A program made the position numbers and the translations under genes. A stretch of 64,000 nucleotides of DNA, taken from positions 18,036,698 through 18,100,697 of the forward strand of contig OZ037765.1 in the NCBI GenBank assembly GCA_964035545.1, in the 5' to 3' direction. Shown in pieces: positions 38,284-51,100 of the stretch (position 1 is its first letter; each line of letters begins with the position of its first letter). Below the pieces are notes generated by a model that made no database searches, was not told the DNA's origin, and saw only the letters and a program-made list of their open reading frames with translations. This DNA is from Bugula neritina (Eukaryota > Bryozoa > Gymnolaemata > Cheilostomatida > Bugulidae).

Positions 38284-38859
38284 TGTGCTCTGAATTCTTG
38301 TGTCAACAGCTCAAAATGGTGACCATCTACAAAAAAAGCTTATTCAGTGACAATAAGAACTAGGCAACCACTCATTTTATCTCAGATAATTTGTGATATA
38401 AAGCATTCATAGCAAGTGTGGTGGCAGTTACAAAGTTTGAATTAAATAGAAAAACAGAGATGTCAGGTTTCATATAAAACATCAACAGCATCGCTATTCG
38501 TAAACTTTTCAGGTACCTGTGCCATAAGTGCACAACTCATTTTTTTTTAAAGTTGAACTTGAAGTAACTGGAGCTTTTTTAAATCTAAAATGAATTAATG
38601 TCTACTTGGAGGCAGGATTATAAAACTGTCTCAAAAGCATATATATCATAGTAGTTTCTTATCAAGAACCATTAGACACCGGAGAAGCATAGATCAAAAA
38701 ACTTAACACCACCTCCACTTAACCTCAACCTATAGTCAAGAAAATTTCACACTATGAACCAAATCAAAATGACTAAAAGTAAATCTATCAATGCAGCAGA
38801 ACTATAACTATAACTTCTAAGTATTAGAAATAGATTTACTTTTGGTATAACCATAAGTA
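38284..38859. other. Presumed UBE2S promoter region
   Basis: AT-rich with no gene. An inverted repeat with 14-bp perfect arms (AAAAGTAAATCTAT at 38775-38788, complement at 38830-38843) lies here. The promoter itself could not be fixed. Confidence 0.35.
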
Positions 38860-39720
38860 TAACATTAACTACTAATTAAATTAAAGTGCATAGTTATGTG
38901 TTTATAATATTAATATTGTAATTCACTAATTGTTCAAATTATATAATAAAATCAAATTATAAAAATATAAATTCAAAATAAAAATTATCAAAACAAATAA
39001 TTTTTAACCATTCTATTTATTAAAATACTAATAGTAACATTAATACTAATAAGTACTAATATTAATTAATAAATATAATGATTAATTATTATTATAATAA
39101 TAATTTATTAAATTTATAATAACTATAACTGTATAGTGTATAAGCATATCTATAGGTAATATTTAAACTTTATACTATAGTTTATAAGTATAAGTACAAC
39201 TACAAGTATAACATTAACTATAACTATAAGTATAAGTCATTAAGTGATTAGGTCTTGTACTTATAGTTATAGTATTAGTTATTGAGTTATAGACTATAAT
39301 TTAAATTATTATAATTATTATCATAATCATTTCCATTATGACCATAATATTAGTTATACTTATAAATATAATTATAGTAATACTAATAGTAATACTAAGA
39401 GTACTACTAATACTCATACTGGTAATACTAATACAATAACAATAGTTACACTTATACTTATACTTATAGTTATAACTATAAGTTATAGTTGATAACTATA
39501 AGATCAAGTATAAGCATAACTTTGGTATACTTAATTTTATAGTTATAGTAACACTAACACTTTGACTTACACTAACAGTAACTAAGACTACGAGTAAGTG
39601 TAAATATAAGTTTAAGTGTAAGTTTACTAACAGTAACTCGACTCAGACTGAGACTGTTACAACTACAAGTAGTGGTACAACCTTAAAGTTGAAGGCACAG
39701 TTAAACTTAATGTTATATAA
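38860..39720. repeat. Degenerate low-complexity region (ATAACTATAAGTATA / ACTAATAGTAAT)
   Basis: Scrambled hexamer-like words on both strands: ACTATAAGTATAAG, TAATACTAATAGTAATAC, ACTTATACTTATAGTTATA. Composition is strongly skewed and there is no gene. It resembles 27090-28340 and 42920-43730. Confidence 0.6.
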
Positions 39721-40794
39721 TATATATAAATTAAAAGACAAAACTCCAAACTTCTATGTAGTCATACTAGTAAATTGAACAACCGAGCTAATTATAGTAA
39801 TAATGCTTTTAATATCGTACTCAGCTAGATTAAATGATAAAGTCAAAGTCAAACTCTACTAGAATAAGTCCAGTATATGACCATGAAAAAACACCGTTGC
39901 TCATCGTAAATATGAATTGTCCAATTACAGACACGAAATAGCGTGAACACTTTTGCACGCCGTAAACAAACTCGTGAAAAATCGAACATAGCATTTTACG
40001 TCTAATTTCCCAGCTTTGAACACTGAAGAAAACTTTGAACTCGACAACATGAGTTATCTACTCAAAAAAGAAAGCTCCTAGAACTTAGATCGACACTCGA
40101 CCAGTGTGAATTTTAACTCTTTGGATTACTCTACTGAGTCTACTACCCTTATCACCATAAATAGTTCTATAAGCAGCTCCGGTGAATGAGTGCAGTAGTT
40201 GAAGGGTCTTGAGCTTAGAGTTGGAGAAGTAACTCCAAACACTGAGCTAGGAAAGATAATATTAATTGAGTTCATTGACTCCAAACGTCAGCCCTTCCCC
40301 CCACCCCGAACTTTTGCACTCATTCACCACTAATTCGGAGCTGCTCATAGAATCACTATCACTATAGCCTCTACAGCTGCTAAGTTGATTGTTGGTTAAA
40401 CTAGTAGTAGTTCAAGTTGTCATGTGTTACACTTACAGTTACATTAACACTTGTTGTGCTATTGCCTGAGGCTGATGGCTGTTAGTATTAGTTTTAGCAA
40501 TAGTATCACTACTAGTACTACTCCATTACTATTACTTTTAGTATTATTCGATCAAAGCTCATGGCATTTGTCTTTGAATTGTGACTTATGAGTCATGACT
40601 ATCACTATGAGTATGAGTAGCATTAACAGTGGGTGTAACTGATCACAATGATGATGATAATATTAATTATTATTATAATATAAATATTAGTAGTAATAAT
40701 TATATTTATAATCGTGATCATGATGATAATCTAAATCTTGATTATAATAAAATATAAATAAATCAATAATAATACTAATCTAAATTCAAGTAGA
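39721..40794. other. AT-rich DNA with a MITE-like hairpin
   Basis: No gene is visible. It contains the inverted-repeat element at 40164-40354 and more TAGTATTAG-type low-complexity sequence at about 40480-40800. Confidence 0.4.
40164..40354. mobile_element. MITE-like inverted-repeat element, about 190 bp
   Basis: The left arm starts GTTCTATAAGCAGCTCC and GGTGAATGAGTGCA follows. The right arm, read in reverse, gives GATTCTATGAGCAGCTCC and then the same GGTGAATGAGTGCA. The centre reads GGAGAAGTAACTCCAAAC. It is a relative of the element split by an insertion at 25917-26845. It encodes no protein. Confidence 0.65.
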
Positions 40795-42919
40795 AATCAC
40801 TGAACTGTGGAAACATTGAAAATGAAGAGTGTGGCATACAAGAAAGCAGCGGGGGTACTTGGTAAACCACAAAGGATGCACCAAGACTGGTTTAGTGAGG
40901 GTGACGAGAAACTGAACAAACTGCTTAAAGAGAGGAATATTGCTAGAAATAAGGTACTATCTCAAAACACAAGAGCCAATAAGGCTAAGATTGTGGAGAC
41001 AAGAAGCGTACTTCAACAGTACACTAGAAAGCTGAAATATCATTGGTGGGAAGAGAAAGTAGGGGTTTGCAGCTTGCTGCTGACCGCAATGATATGAAAG
41101 AGCTCTATCATGGGCTGCAGGAAGTATACGGTCTAAAAAGAAGAGGTACCACCAACTAAGAATGCTTGATGGAGAAGATATTCTCCAAGACAAAAACAAA
41201 ACCCTTGAACTATTTGATGAGCATTTTAACCAACTACAAAATGTTCCATGAAGCACAGATCATAGAACACTTGATAGCATTTCTCAGCGGCCGATTGTAG
41301 ACAGTCTTGATAAATTTATAAATGAAAAAGAATTATTAAGTGCCACCAAGAGAACAAAAGAGAACAAAGCTCCAGGAGTTGCGATATTGTAGCCGAGGTG
41401 TGAAAATGTAGAGGTGAGAAGTTGCAATTATCATTGTTTTGCTTGATTAAAGACATCTGGGAAAAAACAAGTATTACAAAATTAAAAAGATGCTAACATC
41501 ATGCCAGTATTCAAAAAGTGAGACCGTGAATACTGTGGGAACTATCGTGGAATTTCGCTTCTGTCAATTGCAGGAAAGATTATGGCCTGTATGCTGCTGA
41601 ATTGCTTAAGTGTAAGCATAGCTGCTGTGGTTTTCGAGAAGGCCGCAGTACTATTGATATGTTATTCAGCCTCCGTCAAGTTCAGGATAAATGCCAAGAG
41701 CAAAACATGCCTCTGTATGCAGTATTCATTGATTTCACAAAGGCTTTTGACACTGTACCAAGAGATGGACTTTAGCCTGTATTGAAGTTCAACTAGGGTG
41801 CATGGCTAAAATATTCAACTTGATCCGATTACTAAATGATGGCATGCAAAAGTGTCATCTGACAGGTTTCCAGTACAAAATGGTGCCAAGCAGGGCTGTG
41901 TCTTGGCTCCTACCCTGTTTTCTCTCTACCTTGGCGCTATGCTGGAGGTTGCTTTTAAAGATGTAAACAAGGAGGTATACATCCAGACTAGATCTGATAC
42001 CAATCTATTTAAAGTTTCCTAGTTTCAATCAAAGACCCGCACAACTGAAGTCCTTGTCAGAAAGATGTTGTTTGCGGATGACAGTGCACTTGTTACTCAT
42101 TCTGCAGAAGACATGCAGGCGCTTGTAAATTGTTTAGCCAAAGCAGCTTCACAATTTAGTTTAAAAATAAACATTAAGGTATCGGAATGCCTGTATCAGC
42201 CAGTTAAGATCACCCGCTCACCACCGGAGCCAGTAAATATAATCATCAACAATAAACCCTTAGTACAGTGTACTTATTTAAAATTTCTTGGCAGCACAGT
42301 CTCCAACAATACCAGGTTAGAAAAAGAGCTCAGCTACAGAATTAGAAATGCCAATGCCGCTTTTGATAAACTCCAACGTCGTCTCTAGAGAAACAGACAC
42401 GTGTCCATCTGAGTCAATTGTAAAGTGTACAGAGCTGTTGTCATGACAGCTTTATTGTATGGAGCTGAGACTTGGATGGTGTACCGTACCCAAGTTAACA
42501 GACTACATACCTACATGATGAGGTAACTGAGAATAATACAAAACATTGCATGGCAAGATAAAGTCACAAACAGGGATATTTTTAAATGAGCAGGTTTGCC
42601 ATCCATGGCTGACATACTTATAGAAAAGAGATTTCGGTGGCTGGACCATATACATCGAATGAATGGAAAATGCCTACCCAGGCAGTTACTGTATTCTCAA
42701 CTCTGTAAAGGTAAAAGGAATCATGGCAGACTACGGCTGCGATTCAAAGATGTCGCTAAGCGCAACATGAAGTGGAGAGAGATAGACACAGAAAGACGAC
42801 AAGCGGCTGCAGAAAACAGAATGGTGTGGAGAGCCGCCATTAAGCGTAAGCATAAAACAGTCATTGTCAAATCAATCGACTGCAGAGAAAAAGAAAATAT
42901 TAAAGCTAATGTCGTATAG
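40795..42919 (+). pseudogene. Decayed LINE reverse-transcriptase region
   Basis: Fragments in several frames give, in order: a pre-RT segment (40807-41090, with HQDWFSEGDEKLNKLL), the palm motif FIDFTKAFDTVPRDG near 41730, the catalytic FADDSALVTH (about 42070-42100), KFLGSTVSNN, and a C-terminal block FRWLDHIHRMNG to WREIDTERRQ (42596-42900). At least three frameshifts and several stops separate the pieces, so no active protein is possible. No tail or target duplication was found. The element sits between two low-complexity regions. Confidence 0.85.
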
Positions 42920-43730
42920 TTCACTAATAGTAATTAATTCTAATAGCAATACTAATAGTTTTAGTTTTAAAAGTGTAGTAAAAGTGTAATACTAACTGTG
43001 AAACTAAATGTGGTACTTATACTTATAGTTATACTGATACTCATTGTCATACTGTTATACTGATAGTTGTACTATAAGTAATACTAATAGTAAGGCTTAT
43101 ATTTATAAATATTAGTAGTATTAGTAGTAGTACTAATACTCATTACTAGTAGTAATACTAATAGTTACACTAAGTGTAAGACTAACAGTAAGTGTATTAC
43201 ATTTTGATTTACTATAACTATTGCCATGGTCTATGAGTATGTCTATTAGTGTTAATATCAGTAATGAGTATTAGTATTATTACTAAGTATTACAGAGTTA
43301 CTTCAACTATTAGTATAAGTATTAGTATTACGATTAGTATTAGTCTATTAGTAAATGCATTAGATTAGTTTATTGCTATTGGTGGAACACTATCAGCAAT
43401 TCCAATATTGGCATTCGCTATTTAGTATTTATTGGCAGTTAGTGTTACTATTTGTATTTAGTAACTGTTACATCTTTGCCACTTACGTTATTATTGAGTT
43501 CAATTATAACTAACTCTAAGAGCAAGTCTGATGCTTATGCTATGCTTATTGCCTATTGCCTATTGCAAATTACTATTAGATTTAGTATTACTATTACTAT
43601 TAATATTATTATTATTAGTATTACAATAACTATAAGCGTTAGTAATAGTTATACTCATACTTATATTAATATCATTATGATCAATATTAGTAAATTACTA
43701 TGTTATTGGCGTTGTGATTCCTAAACCTCA
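42920..43730. repeat. Degenerate low-complexity region (TTAGTATTAG-type)
   Basis: Directly abuts the LINE remnant. Made of words such as TACTAATAG, GTATTAGTATTA and AATACTAATAGT. The open frame at 43452-43724 is a product of this composition and not a gene. Confidence 0.6.
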
Positions 43731-44270
43731 ATTGTTAAACTTTAAGTTGAAGTTAATCAGATAAAGTTAAACTTAGTTTTAAAGTAGTAATCACAGTCAC
43801 CAGTCGTAGTAAGCATAGCACTCACAGTAACTGTGAGTCAAAGTCTGAGTGAGTGTTGGTAATCATAATGTCAGAGTTTAGTATTAAATTAGCAGACCTG
43901 TAAGTCATCAAATTCAATCGTAATCATATTGATATTCGTCCATCATTTATATTCATGAATGAATTTAATTTTAATCATTATTATTTTATTAATATTATTA
44001 CTAATTAGTAAGACTATCTTAAAATATTAGGACATGTTTTGGCTGAGATTTTATTTCAAATAAGCAAGTAAGTTACTATTACTATTAACAATTAAAACTG
44101 GGAATTACTAAAATAATTATTTATTTATAAGTAATTGACATAGATACCGTGTAGATAGTATTCTAGTGATTGCTTGCTCGTATACCTATAACCACAACAT
44201 AATCAAAATGGCTAATGGTATACTTAAAGTTCAAGTCTGAAATTAACCGCTGAAACAAATATCAGAAAGC
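43731..44270. other. Presumed ARL6IP1 promoter and 5' UTR
   Basis: AT-rich; the part nearest the ARL6IP1 start (about 44190-44270) is likely 5' UTR. No specific promoter element is evident. Confidence 0.35.
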
Positions 44271-44936
44271 ATGGAATCAGGAGTTACTAATCATTCTAGG
44301 AGTTCAGATGGACCTGATGGAAATGCTACTACCAGTGTAAGTCATAATACTAAGTGAGCCGATGCAAACAATACTTGTTTATTATTCATAATTGTAGTAC
44401 AATGATTGGCAACTTTAACTTTAAACTAAACTCAAGGTAATGGCGTAATTTATATTAGTGGACGATACTAGGTATATTATTTTAAAGGTCCACTAAAAGT
44501 AGAAGCGTTTTGTGAACTACAGAATATATTGAAGAGTCCGTAAAAAATTTACTACAATGTATTAAACTGATATTTTGGCAATAAATTTGTCATTTTGGGA
44601 GTTTAACTTTAAGCCTATACAGATACTAACATATATATGCATAATTTTTTATGTACGTTTAAAATGGAGCAGAAAAAGTTTTATGTTTTGCGATGCATTT
44701 TGTGTTCAGCTTTTTCAATGGAAAATGCCTCAACAAATCGTTTTAGCAAGCTGTGGTCAAACCTAAAAACTCAGTAAAATAATTTTCTGTCAGAATATAG
44801 TTAGGAAATTTTAAATCATACTAGTATACCTGTACTGCTGGTTTTAGAGTTGAACTCTGAGAACAGCCTAAACAAATTACACCCCCCCCCCCTCCCAGTA
44901 AATCATTGTAACACCAGATTCAGTTTTTGACAAAAC

Positions 44937-44972
<36 letters not shown>

Positions 44973-47863
44973 ATATCCCGCTACCCAAACAGGATAAGGC
45001 GGAGATAGGGAAGAAAAAAATATATATTATATATTACCTTTAGCTACGTGAAGTGGAGCAACTATCTAAATTATTGTCAACATGGAAAGAAGTACTAATA
45101 TTCACTCACGATGTACTTATGTGGAGAGAATCTCATTACCCTTACTGTATTGCTGGGGTTGTTAGCTTCACCTTTTTGTAAGTATTATTTGTGCTGCATA
45201 TTAATTTTTTACCGGTAGATACTCTCTAAAAAGAATAATTTCAATCCTGCGAATGTAGTCATAGCAAGATTTCCATTTTGTTGCTTTGCTTTAATTCAGT
45301 TGGTATGTATGTATATTTTAACTGTTAACCCCCTCTTCACACATTGCTGTACCGTACGCCGTAACAGCAAATAGCCGCCATCTTTGGTAACATTCGGGCT
45401 AAATCGTACCCCGGTATACGCTGCGGCGTTGATCAAGCAGTGCTTGATTCAAAAAATTACGTCGGGCTCCCATTTAGGTAGAGTTGATCTGGTACTAAAA
45501 TTTAAAGAATATTTTCGCTAGTCTATTTTAATCACTTATTGTTGATTTAATTTAACCAATTCAAAAGTTTTAAAAGGTTAAAAAATCTTTACCAGGCTTG
45601 TTTAAATTAAACTCAGCTTAAAAATTTAACTTTCACTCATTACAAAAGCACACAAACCAAAAAAACTAAAAATTAATTGGACGGCTTAAATATTTATTAT
45701 TCAAATTAGTTTGCACAATTATTTTAAGGACACATATATTTCAAAAAGAGACTTCTTTTTTAAATTGATTTTATCTAGTCAATAACATATTGATCATATC
45801 TTTTGAGAAGAATGTTACAATAAACTTGTGAAATAATATTCAAAGGCGTGCAAGTCACCGCAGACAAGAATTAGCCTTGTTATGATTGGTCACAGCTCAA
45901 CGCCATGTGTTGTACTTTTACGTCAATGTGTGAACGCCTGTTGACAAAATGTTACAGCGGCGCCATTTTGTTTGTGCTGTTACGGCAATGTGTGAACAGG
46001 GGGCAAGTATAATTACATTATGTGTTTGAAATTGTAGAGTGTGGTGGTGGCTTAATGCATCATTCCTAACAACTGTTGCCATGGTACTGCTTTTCTTGGT
46101 CCTAGTTGATCACTTTCTTTACACTTTTGGATCTCGACTTTTCAATGGAAAAAAATGGTAAGTTCAGCAATAGAGTTTTTGATTATTCTTAATGTTTTTT
46201 AAACATTTTACAACTCTATTATATATGTAATGTGGTTGTGGGCTAGAATTGTTTAATGTTTTCCTACAAATAACACTGCAAGTAAGTTTGTACATACTCT
46301 TTCTTAATCAATGCTTCATTTTTGAACACAGCTTCTAAAGGCTAGAGCTGCAATTGTTTGTGTTTAATTTTGCTGGATATTTCATAATCATTAAATATGA
46401 ATATTATGCTGTGGGTGACACCCAACTTGTTGCATAATCTAGGACTGGTGAACACGAAAGGCAATTTGAGGAGTTGTGCCACCTGGTTTTGGACTCCAGA
46501 AAAATAGCTTACTCAGTTTATAATCATATCACAAATTTGAAATCGAAATGGCCTCAACTGGTAAGTTTTACTAAAATGTGTCTGGTTGTAAAATGATTTT
46601 ATGGGCTGTTTAAAATATGTGTGTTTTCAATAGTAATTTTCTCAATTATTTGTGCATGCATATTTGCGAAATTTAATTCTGCTTGAAATATTGCACTGCC
46701 ATGGTTATTTTTTAGTTTGTGGTAGTAACTTGTGGGATTCTTTTTCTGGTAGGACTAGTTGGCTACTTCATTAACAATACTCTGCTTCTTTATCTGTTTG
46801 GTGAGTAATTCAAATTAGGTGGAATTAATTGAAACTAATTTCCCGACATGCCTGTTTTTGGCTGTATTTAAACAGTTCTTTAGTATTGTATTATTCACAT
46901 AAATTAGTTGCTGTCATCTCGAGCAGTTACAAAGTTAAACTCATACCAATATTGGAAAAAAAGTTGCCAGGGCATCAAATTATCACAGCGTGCTACCATG
47001 AGAATAGCAGTTGACATGAATGCCAATATATTTTTTAACGTCAAGCTTCATTCTAGACCCCAAATTTCAGATTTTATATTTTTCAAAATTTTGTAATATT
47101 TATTATTAAATTATTTCGAAATGCTGGTTTAAACAGAATTATAATCTGGTTTACCTTGAATATGCATTTTTACAAAAAAAGTGTTGTGAAACGTTTTTCA
47201 TTAAAAGATGGATAGCATTTTGCTTTTCTCATTTTTTATGTTATATTAATGAACTACTTATACTAAATATTTGATAAAACTGCAAACTACATATTACGAT
47301 AAGCCAGAATTATTCATACAAGACAATGATTTTTATTAATTTTCACAATTATCAGTTTGAAGAAAGACTTTTATTTTACAATCTATTTAGAATCCATAAT
47401 GACATGTATTATTGTTCGATTTTTAGAACTGTTTGTAACATAAGTTAAAGAATAATTATTGATTGGCTTGAAATTATTTTAAGTACATAATAGTGGATGT
47501 TTTATATATTCTGTGTCTAAATCATAAAATATTAGGTCAGGGGTGTAGTTTATTTTTTCAGTCAGTTGTTAAACAAAAGTCAGCGAGGTGATTGCATTGC
47601 TTGAAAAGTTCTATTTAGTTTGTCATAGCTTTTTAAAAATTAATATAGATCCTGATGAGTGATTAAGTGCTATTGGATAATTTATATTTGCAAAACTTCT
47701 GTTAATGGTATTTTGATTATATTATTATTATATTATTGTAGTGCTTATAATGGCTGAATTTCCAGGAGCACATGCCAAGGGCTATGTAATGCTGGTATAT
47801 ACCAAATTATTTGAAGCATTAGAGAAAAACTTTCTACAGTCCTATAAAACTAAAAAAAGTTAA
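44271..47863 (+). CDS. ARL6IP1: ARL6IP1, ER-membrane-shaping reticulon-like protein, 6 exons, 214 aa
   Basis: Exons: 44271-44336, 45044-45177, 46038-46157, 46443-46560, 46716-46800, 47742-47863; GT..AG borders and phases agree. ARL6IP1 is a hairpin-type membrane protein that bends ER tubules. After a polar N terminus (1-22) comes an amphipathic segment with LREVEQLSKLLSTWKEVL, then MWRESHYPYCIAGVVSFTFL starting the first hydrophobic pair. TM2 follows (VAMVLLFLVLVDHFLYTFG), then the conserved basic-aromatic junction RLFNGKKWTGEHERQFEELC. The second hydrophobic pair is FVVVTCGILFLVGLVGYF and LLLYLFVLIMAEFPG, with the family's PG turn. The C terminus ends KTKKS, lysine-rich as expected for ER residence. 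Length is close to human (203). Start is the first ATG of the open exon; exon 1 is poorly conserved and so less sure. Confidence 0.92.
44936..44976 (+). repeat. (AT)n microsatellite in ARL6IP1 intron 1
   Basis: About 40 bp of AT dinucleotides with one TT interruption. It is followed by a segment (44977-45010) whose complement matches the TGTTTGGGTAG block at 6050, so the AT run may be the tail of an inserted retroelement on the minus strand. Confidence 0.6.
45329..46003. mobile_element. TIR DNA element in ARL6IP1 intron 2, about 675 bp
   Basis: The left end reads CCCCCTCTTCACACATTGCT and the right end, complemented, CCCCCTGTTCACACATTGCC: 18 of 20 match. Further inside, CGCCGTAACAGCA and TGCCGTAACAGCA are also inverted. 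The right side carries a second copy of the terminal word at about 45920-45935 (CAATGTGTGAACGCCTG). There is no open frame, so it is non-autonomous. The left flank is TTAA, as in piggyBac, but the right flank is CAAG, so the target duplication is not shown. Confidence 0.7.
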
Positions 47864-48039
47864 AGTTACACCTTTTTATTCTCACAGTAACAAAGCATGC
47901 CACTATAGCTGTAATATGTTTTATAAACTACTTTTGCTCTATTCAAAGCTTATTGGAATATTATGTGCAACTTCTACTACTAATTTTGTCTTAATTTATT
48001 TGTCACAATCAATATACTATATGGAATAATGTTATACTA

Positions 48040-48045
48040 TTTATT
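48040..48045 (-). terminator. Candidate polyadenylation signal of the amine-oxidase gene
   Basis: AATAAA on the minus strand, 67 bases after the amine-oxidase stop codon (48112-48114). Position and sequence fit; cleavage is expected some 15-30 bases further. Confidence 0.6.
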
Positions 48046-48111
48046 TTCGTTTATATGCTATGTTAGCCTATGTTTATAAAATGTTGTTAGCGATGTCCTT
48101 TTTCTGTCTCT

Positions 48112-51100
48112 CTATTTATTCAGCTTCTCCAGTACCTTCAAAATAAAACTTTGAATAAAAATTAGTACAATAACTAATAAATGAACGTTACTAGTAAATT
48201 AATCATAATTCTCAATGGTATACTCCTAAATACAGTGCAAAGCGTACCTTGTTGGCTGCTCTTTTACCAGCATTTACAGCACCACTTAAATATCCAGACC
48301 AAACTGAGCTCGATTCAGTCCCAGCAAACTCTATCCTGTGCAAATGAACTCTTATGATTAGCTGTTTAGGATGTTATTCTTGTAACTATTGCATTGCATT
48401 TCACTTTTCGTTCTTGGTAGCAAGATATTCTGCCATAGTACACTTTCTTTAATGAAATTGCTTACAAAAAGTCAAGTTACCTTCCTAAAGGAGCTTTTAA
48501 CTCGTTGTAATACTTCATAACTCCTGTGTTAACCACATCTGTTGGGCATCCGCCATTATACTTTTCTTTTGCCCAATCTTTTTCTCTGTATTCTATAGGA
48601 TGCTTCAACTCTTGAATCTCCATAATCTCTGAGAGGCTATCAAGAACAGCTTGACGTCTCTCCTCTGGCTACAAACACAGTTTCATTTATTTGCAAAGTA
48701 TATATTACTTTTTTAGCTTGGGATGCCCGCTTTTGCATGGTTTGTAGTTTGGTTACAGATACAAACTTAAATATGCTTCTCATGCAATAAGCAGTAACAG
48801 TCATTTACATATTCTTAATAGCGAATGCTTCATGCTAACTATGATAAAAGTTTGGTTTGCATCATTTAGAGCTTTGCTCATGGGAAAAACATGTTTTATA
48901 ATTTATTACCATTTCTTTTCTCTCAACCAATTCTGTTATGAGTTCTACTTGGGATTGAGGTATTTTCTTAATAATAGAAGAGTACAATCACGAGTATTAG
49001 TTAATGATTAATGCATAGAAATTACATATGTTGGTACACGGCAATAGTTATTTTCCGCAAACATACAGGCTTGTCTCCCCAAGCAGTTGCCTGGTCACCT
49101 CCAATGAAGACTACTAGTGCAGGATGACCTTGTTCAGAAGTGGCATCATACACGATGCTGATAGCTCCTTGTGCTGTTCCTTTTGGATCAGTCGTGACTA
49201 TTTCACCAGAGTAGCCCTTTTCTCTCCAATAAGCCTGCGTTTGTATAACATGCTCCTATGATTTGCACTTTATAAGTTATGGGAACAAACTGAAAGTGAG
49301 GTGAAGTAGCAAAAAAATTTCTTTAGTTCTTTAGTTAAGTGAATTTTATGCAAGGATTGATATTGAAACAATGTCTTTTGCTGCATTTCTAATCCAGAAC
49401 ACGGGCATATGTCAACTTTTCGATTATGTACTGGGCCTGCCTTGGCTGCTATTTACTGTCTCAAGTCTTCTGCACATTAATGTTGAGTAATTTCACAGTA
49501 AGAGGTCTGAAACTTGTATGAAAACTTATAAAATTTAATGTCTTGACTTGCAAAAGATAACATATAAGATACAGCAGCCTGTATGTTTTATTCAATTTAT
49601 GTCACTAAATCACACAAAGTACACAAACTAGTAAATAGTTACTTTATATAAAAGAAAATTATTTAAGTTTGCAATTTGAATAACTGGGGTTGATAGGAAC
49701 AATTTTCATACATGCATAAAAATTCTATCACCAGTCAAATATTAGCTATAGAGCTGACCTTTCTATAAGTGACAATAACTTTGATCAGGTGACCTGTAGA
49801 CATCATCTTAATCAATCGTAATTTGGAGTTGGGCAATGCTGGAACAAAGTCTATTTTGAGTAGCTGCTGTGGAGGCATGGCCAGGATGGCATACTTACAC
49901 TGATATTTGTGTTCACAGCTGTATATGCTCACTGTGTCTTCATCCTTTGGTAACAACAATTACATCATAACAGGTGATGACTTGTATGTATTATGATTAT
50001 GGAAATATAACATCTGTAAGACATAAAATTTGTAAGTAATCAAGTTAGAATAGTGAGAAAATATGTAAACCAGAACAAAATTACATCCCTTACCAAATAT
50101 TTTTAGCTAAAGTTTAAAGCAGCTAGTATACATATATATTAAAATTTATCAACCAGTACATTCTGAAAGTATATACCTATCACCTGCTCAATTTTAGTCA
50201 CGGGTGTAGAAAGTTTCACATTTTCTGTGCCAATATATTTATCTACCAGTACGCTGCACACATTCTGTGATCCACCCTACAGAATACACACTTGCATTAA
50301 TATAATTCAGAAAAAGTAGGTTCTTGTCTTAGGCTTATCTGATATTCTAAATTAAATACTGGGAAAAATTATGTACCACTATTTTGTACTCCTGAGCAGT
50401 TCCAGGAGTTGCCCCCACTATTTGTTGAAAGCTCTCGCCTGCTGCGCAGTAGGTGAGAAAATACAATGCGTTTATTTGTGAAGGATCTGCTCCAAATACT
50501 GTTCTTGTGGTGGCTACTATCATCTCCTTCACCTCTGCAAAGTTATTTTAGTATTAAAATATCTGGTGTATAATACCAGGATAGGATGGAAACCATATAA
50601 CTCAATGTTGTTTGTTGAACAGTAGCAACAGGTAAAAATATCTCTTATTATTTAAATATTTTACTTTAATAAATGCACTACAAATACAATGTGTATACTT
50701 CAACTTGTACAGGTATGAGAATTTGTGTAGGAATATTCCTACAAACAAAACAATATCAATATGATAGTATTCCCATCTGTATATATTACACAATTATGGT
50801 GATGGAGATATTTATGGCCTTGTGAACTTTTGAGTTGATGCTGATTAATTTTTTTAAATTCATAGTCTGCAGTTGTAAACATTTTCGAGCCACTTAAGAA
50901 TATATTAAATGACATTTATTTGAAATGAGACAACTCCTTACGTTTTAGATAATCTTCCTATTTTTACTTGATTTGTATTAATATCAAATGGTGAGTCCCC
51001 TTAATTAGTGATGATAAAATTCATGTGCCTTTCTACCTGATCAGAATGTTACTAGCCGGTACCTTGAGTTAGCAGTACATTAGCTGGGTACAACACTACC

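Noticed and set aside
40795-42919. A host gene with an HQDWF motif and basic C-terminal domain
   Set aside because: The order of motifs (pre-RT, FIDFTKAFDTV, FADD, C-terminal block) is that of a LINE, and frameshifts and stops break it.
43452-43724. Open frame rich in Ile/Thr/Ser
   Set aside because: Falls wholly within low-complexity TTAGTATTAG-type sequence and is a composition artefact.
44575-44766. 63-aa open frame in ARL6IP1 intron 1
   Set aside because: Lies within a supported intron and matches nothing recognisable.
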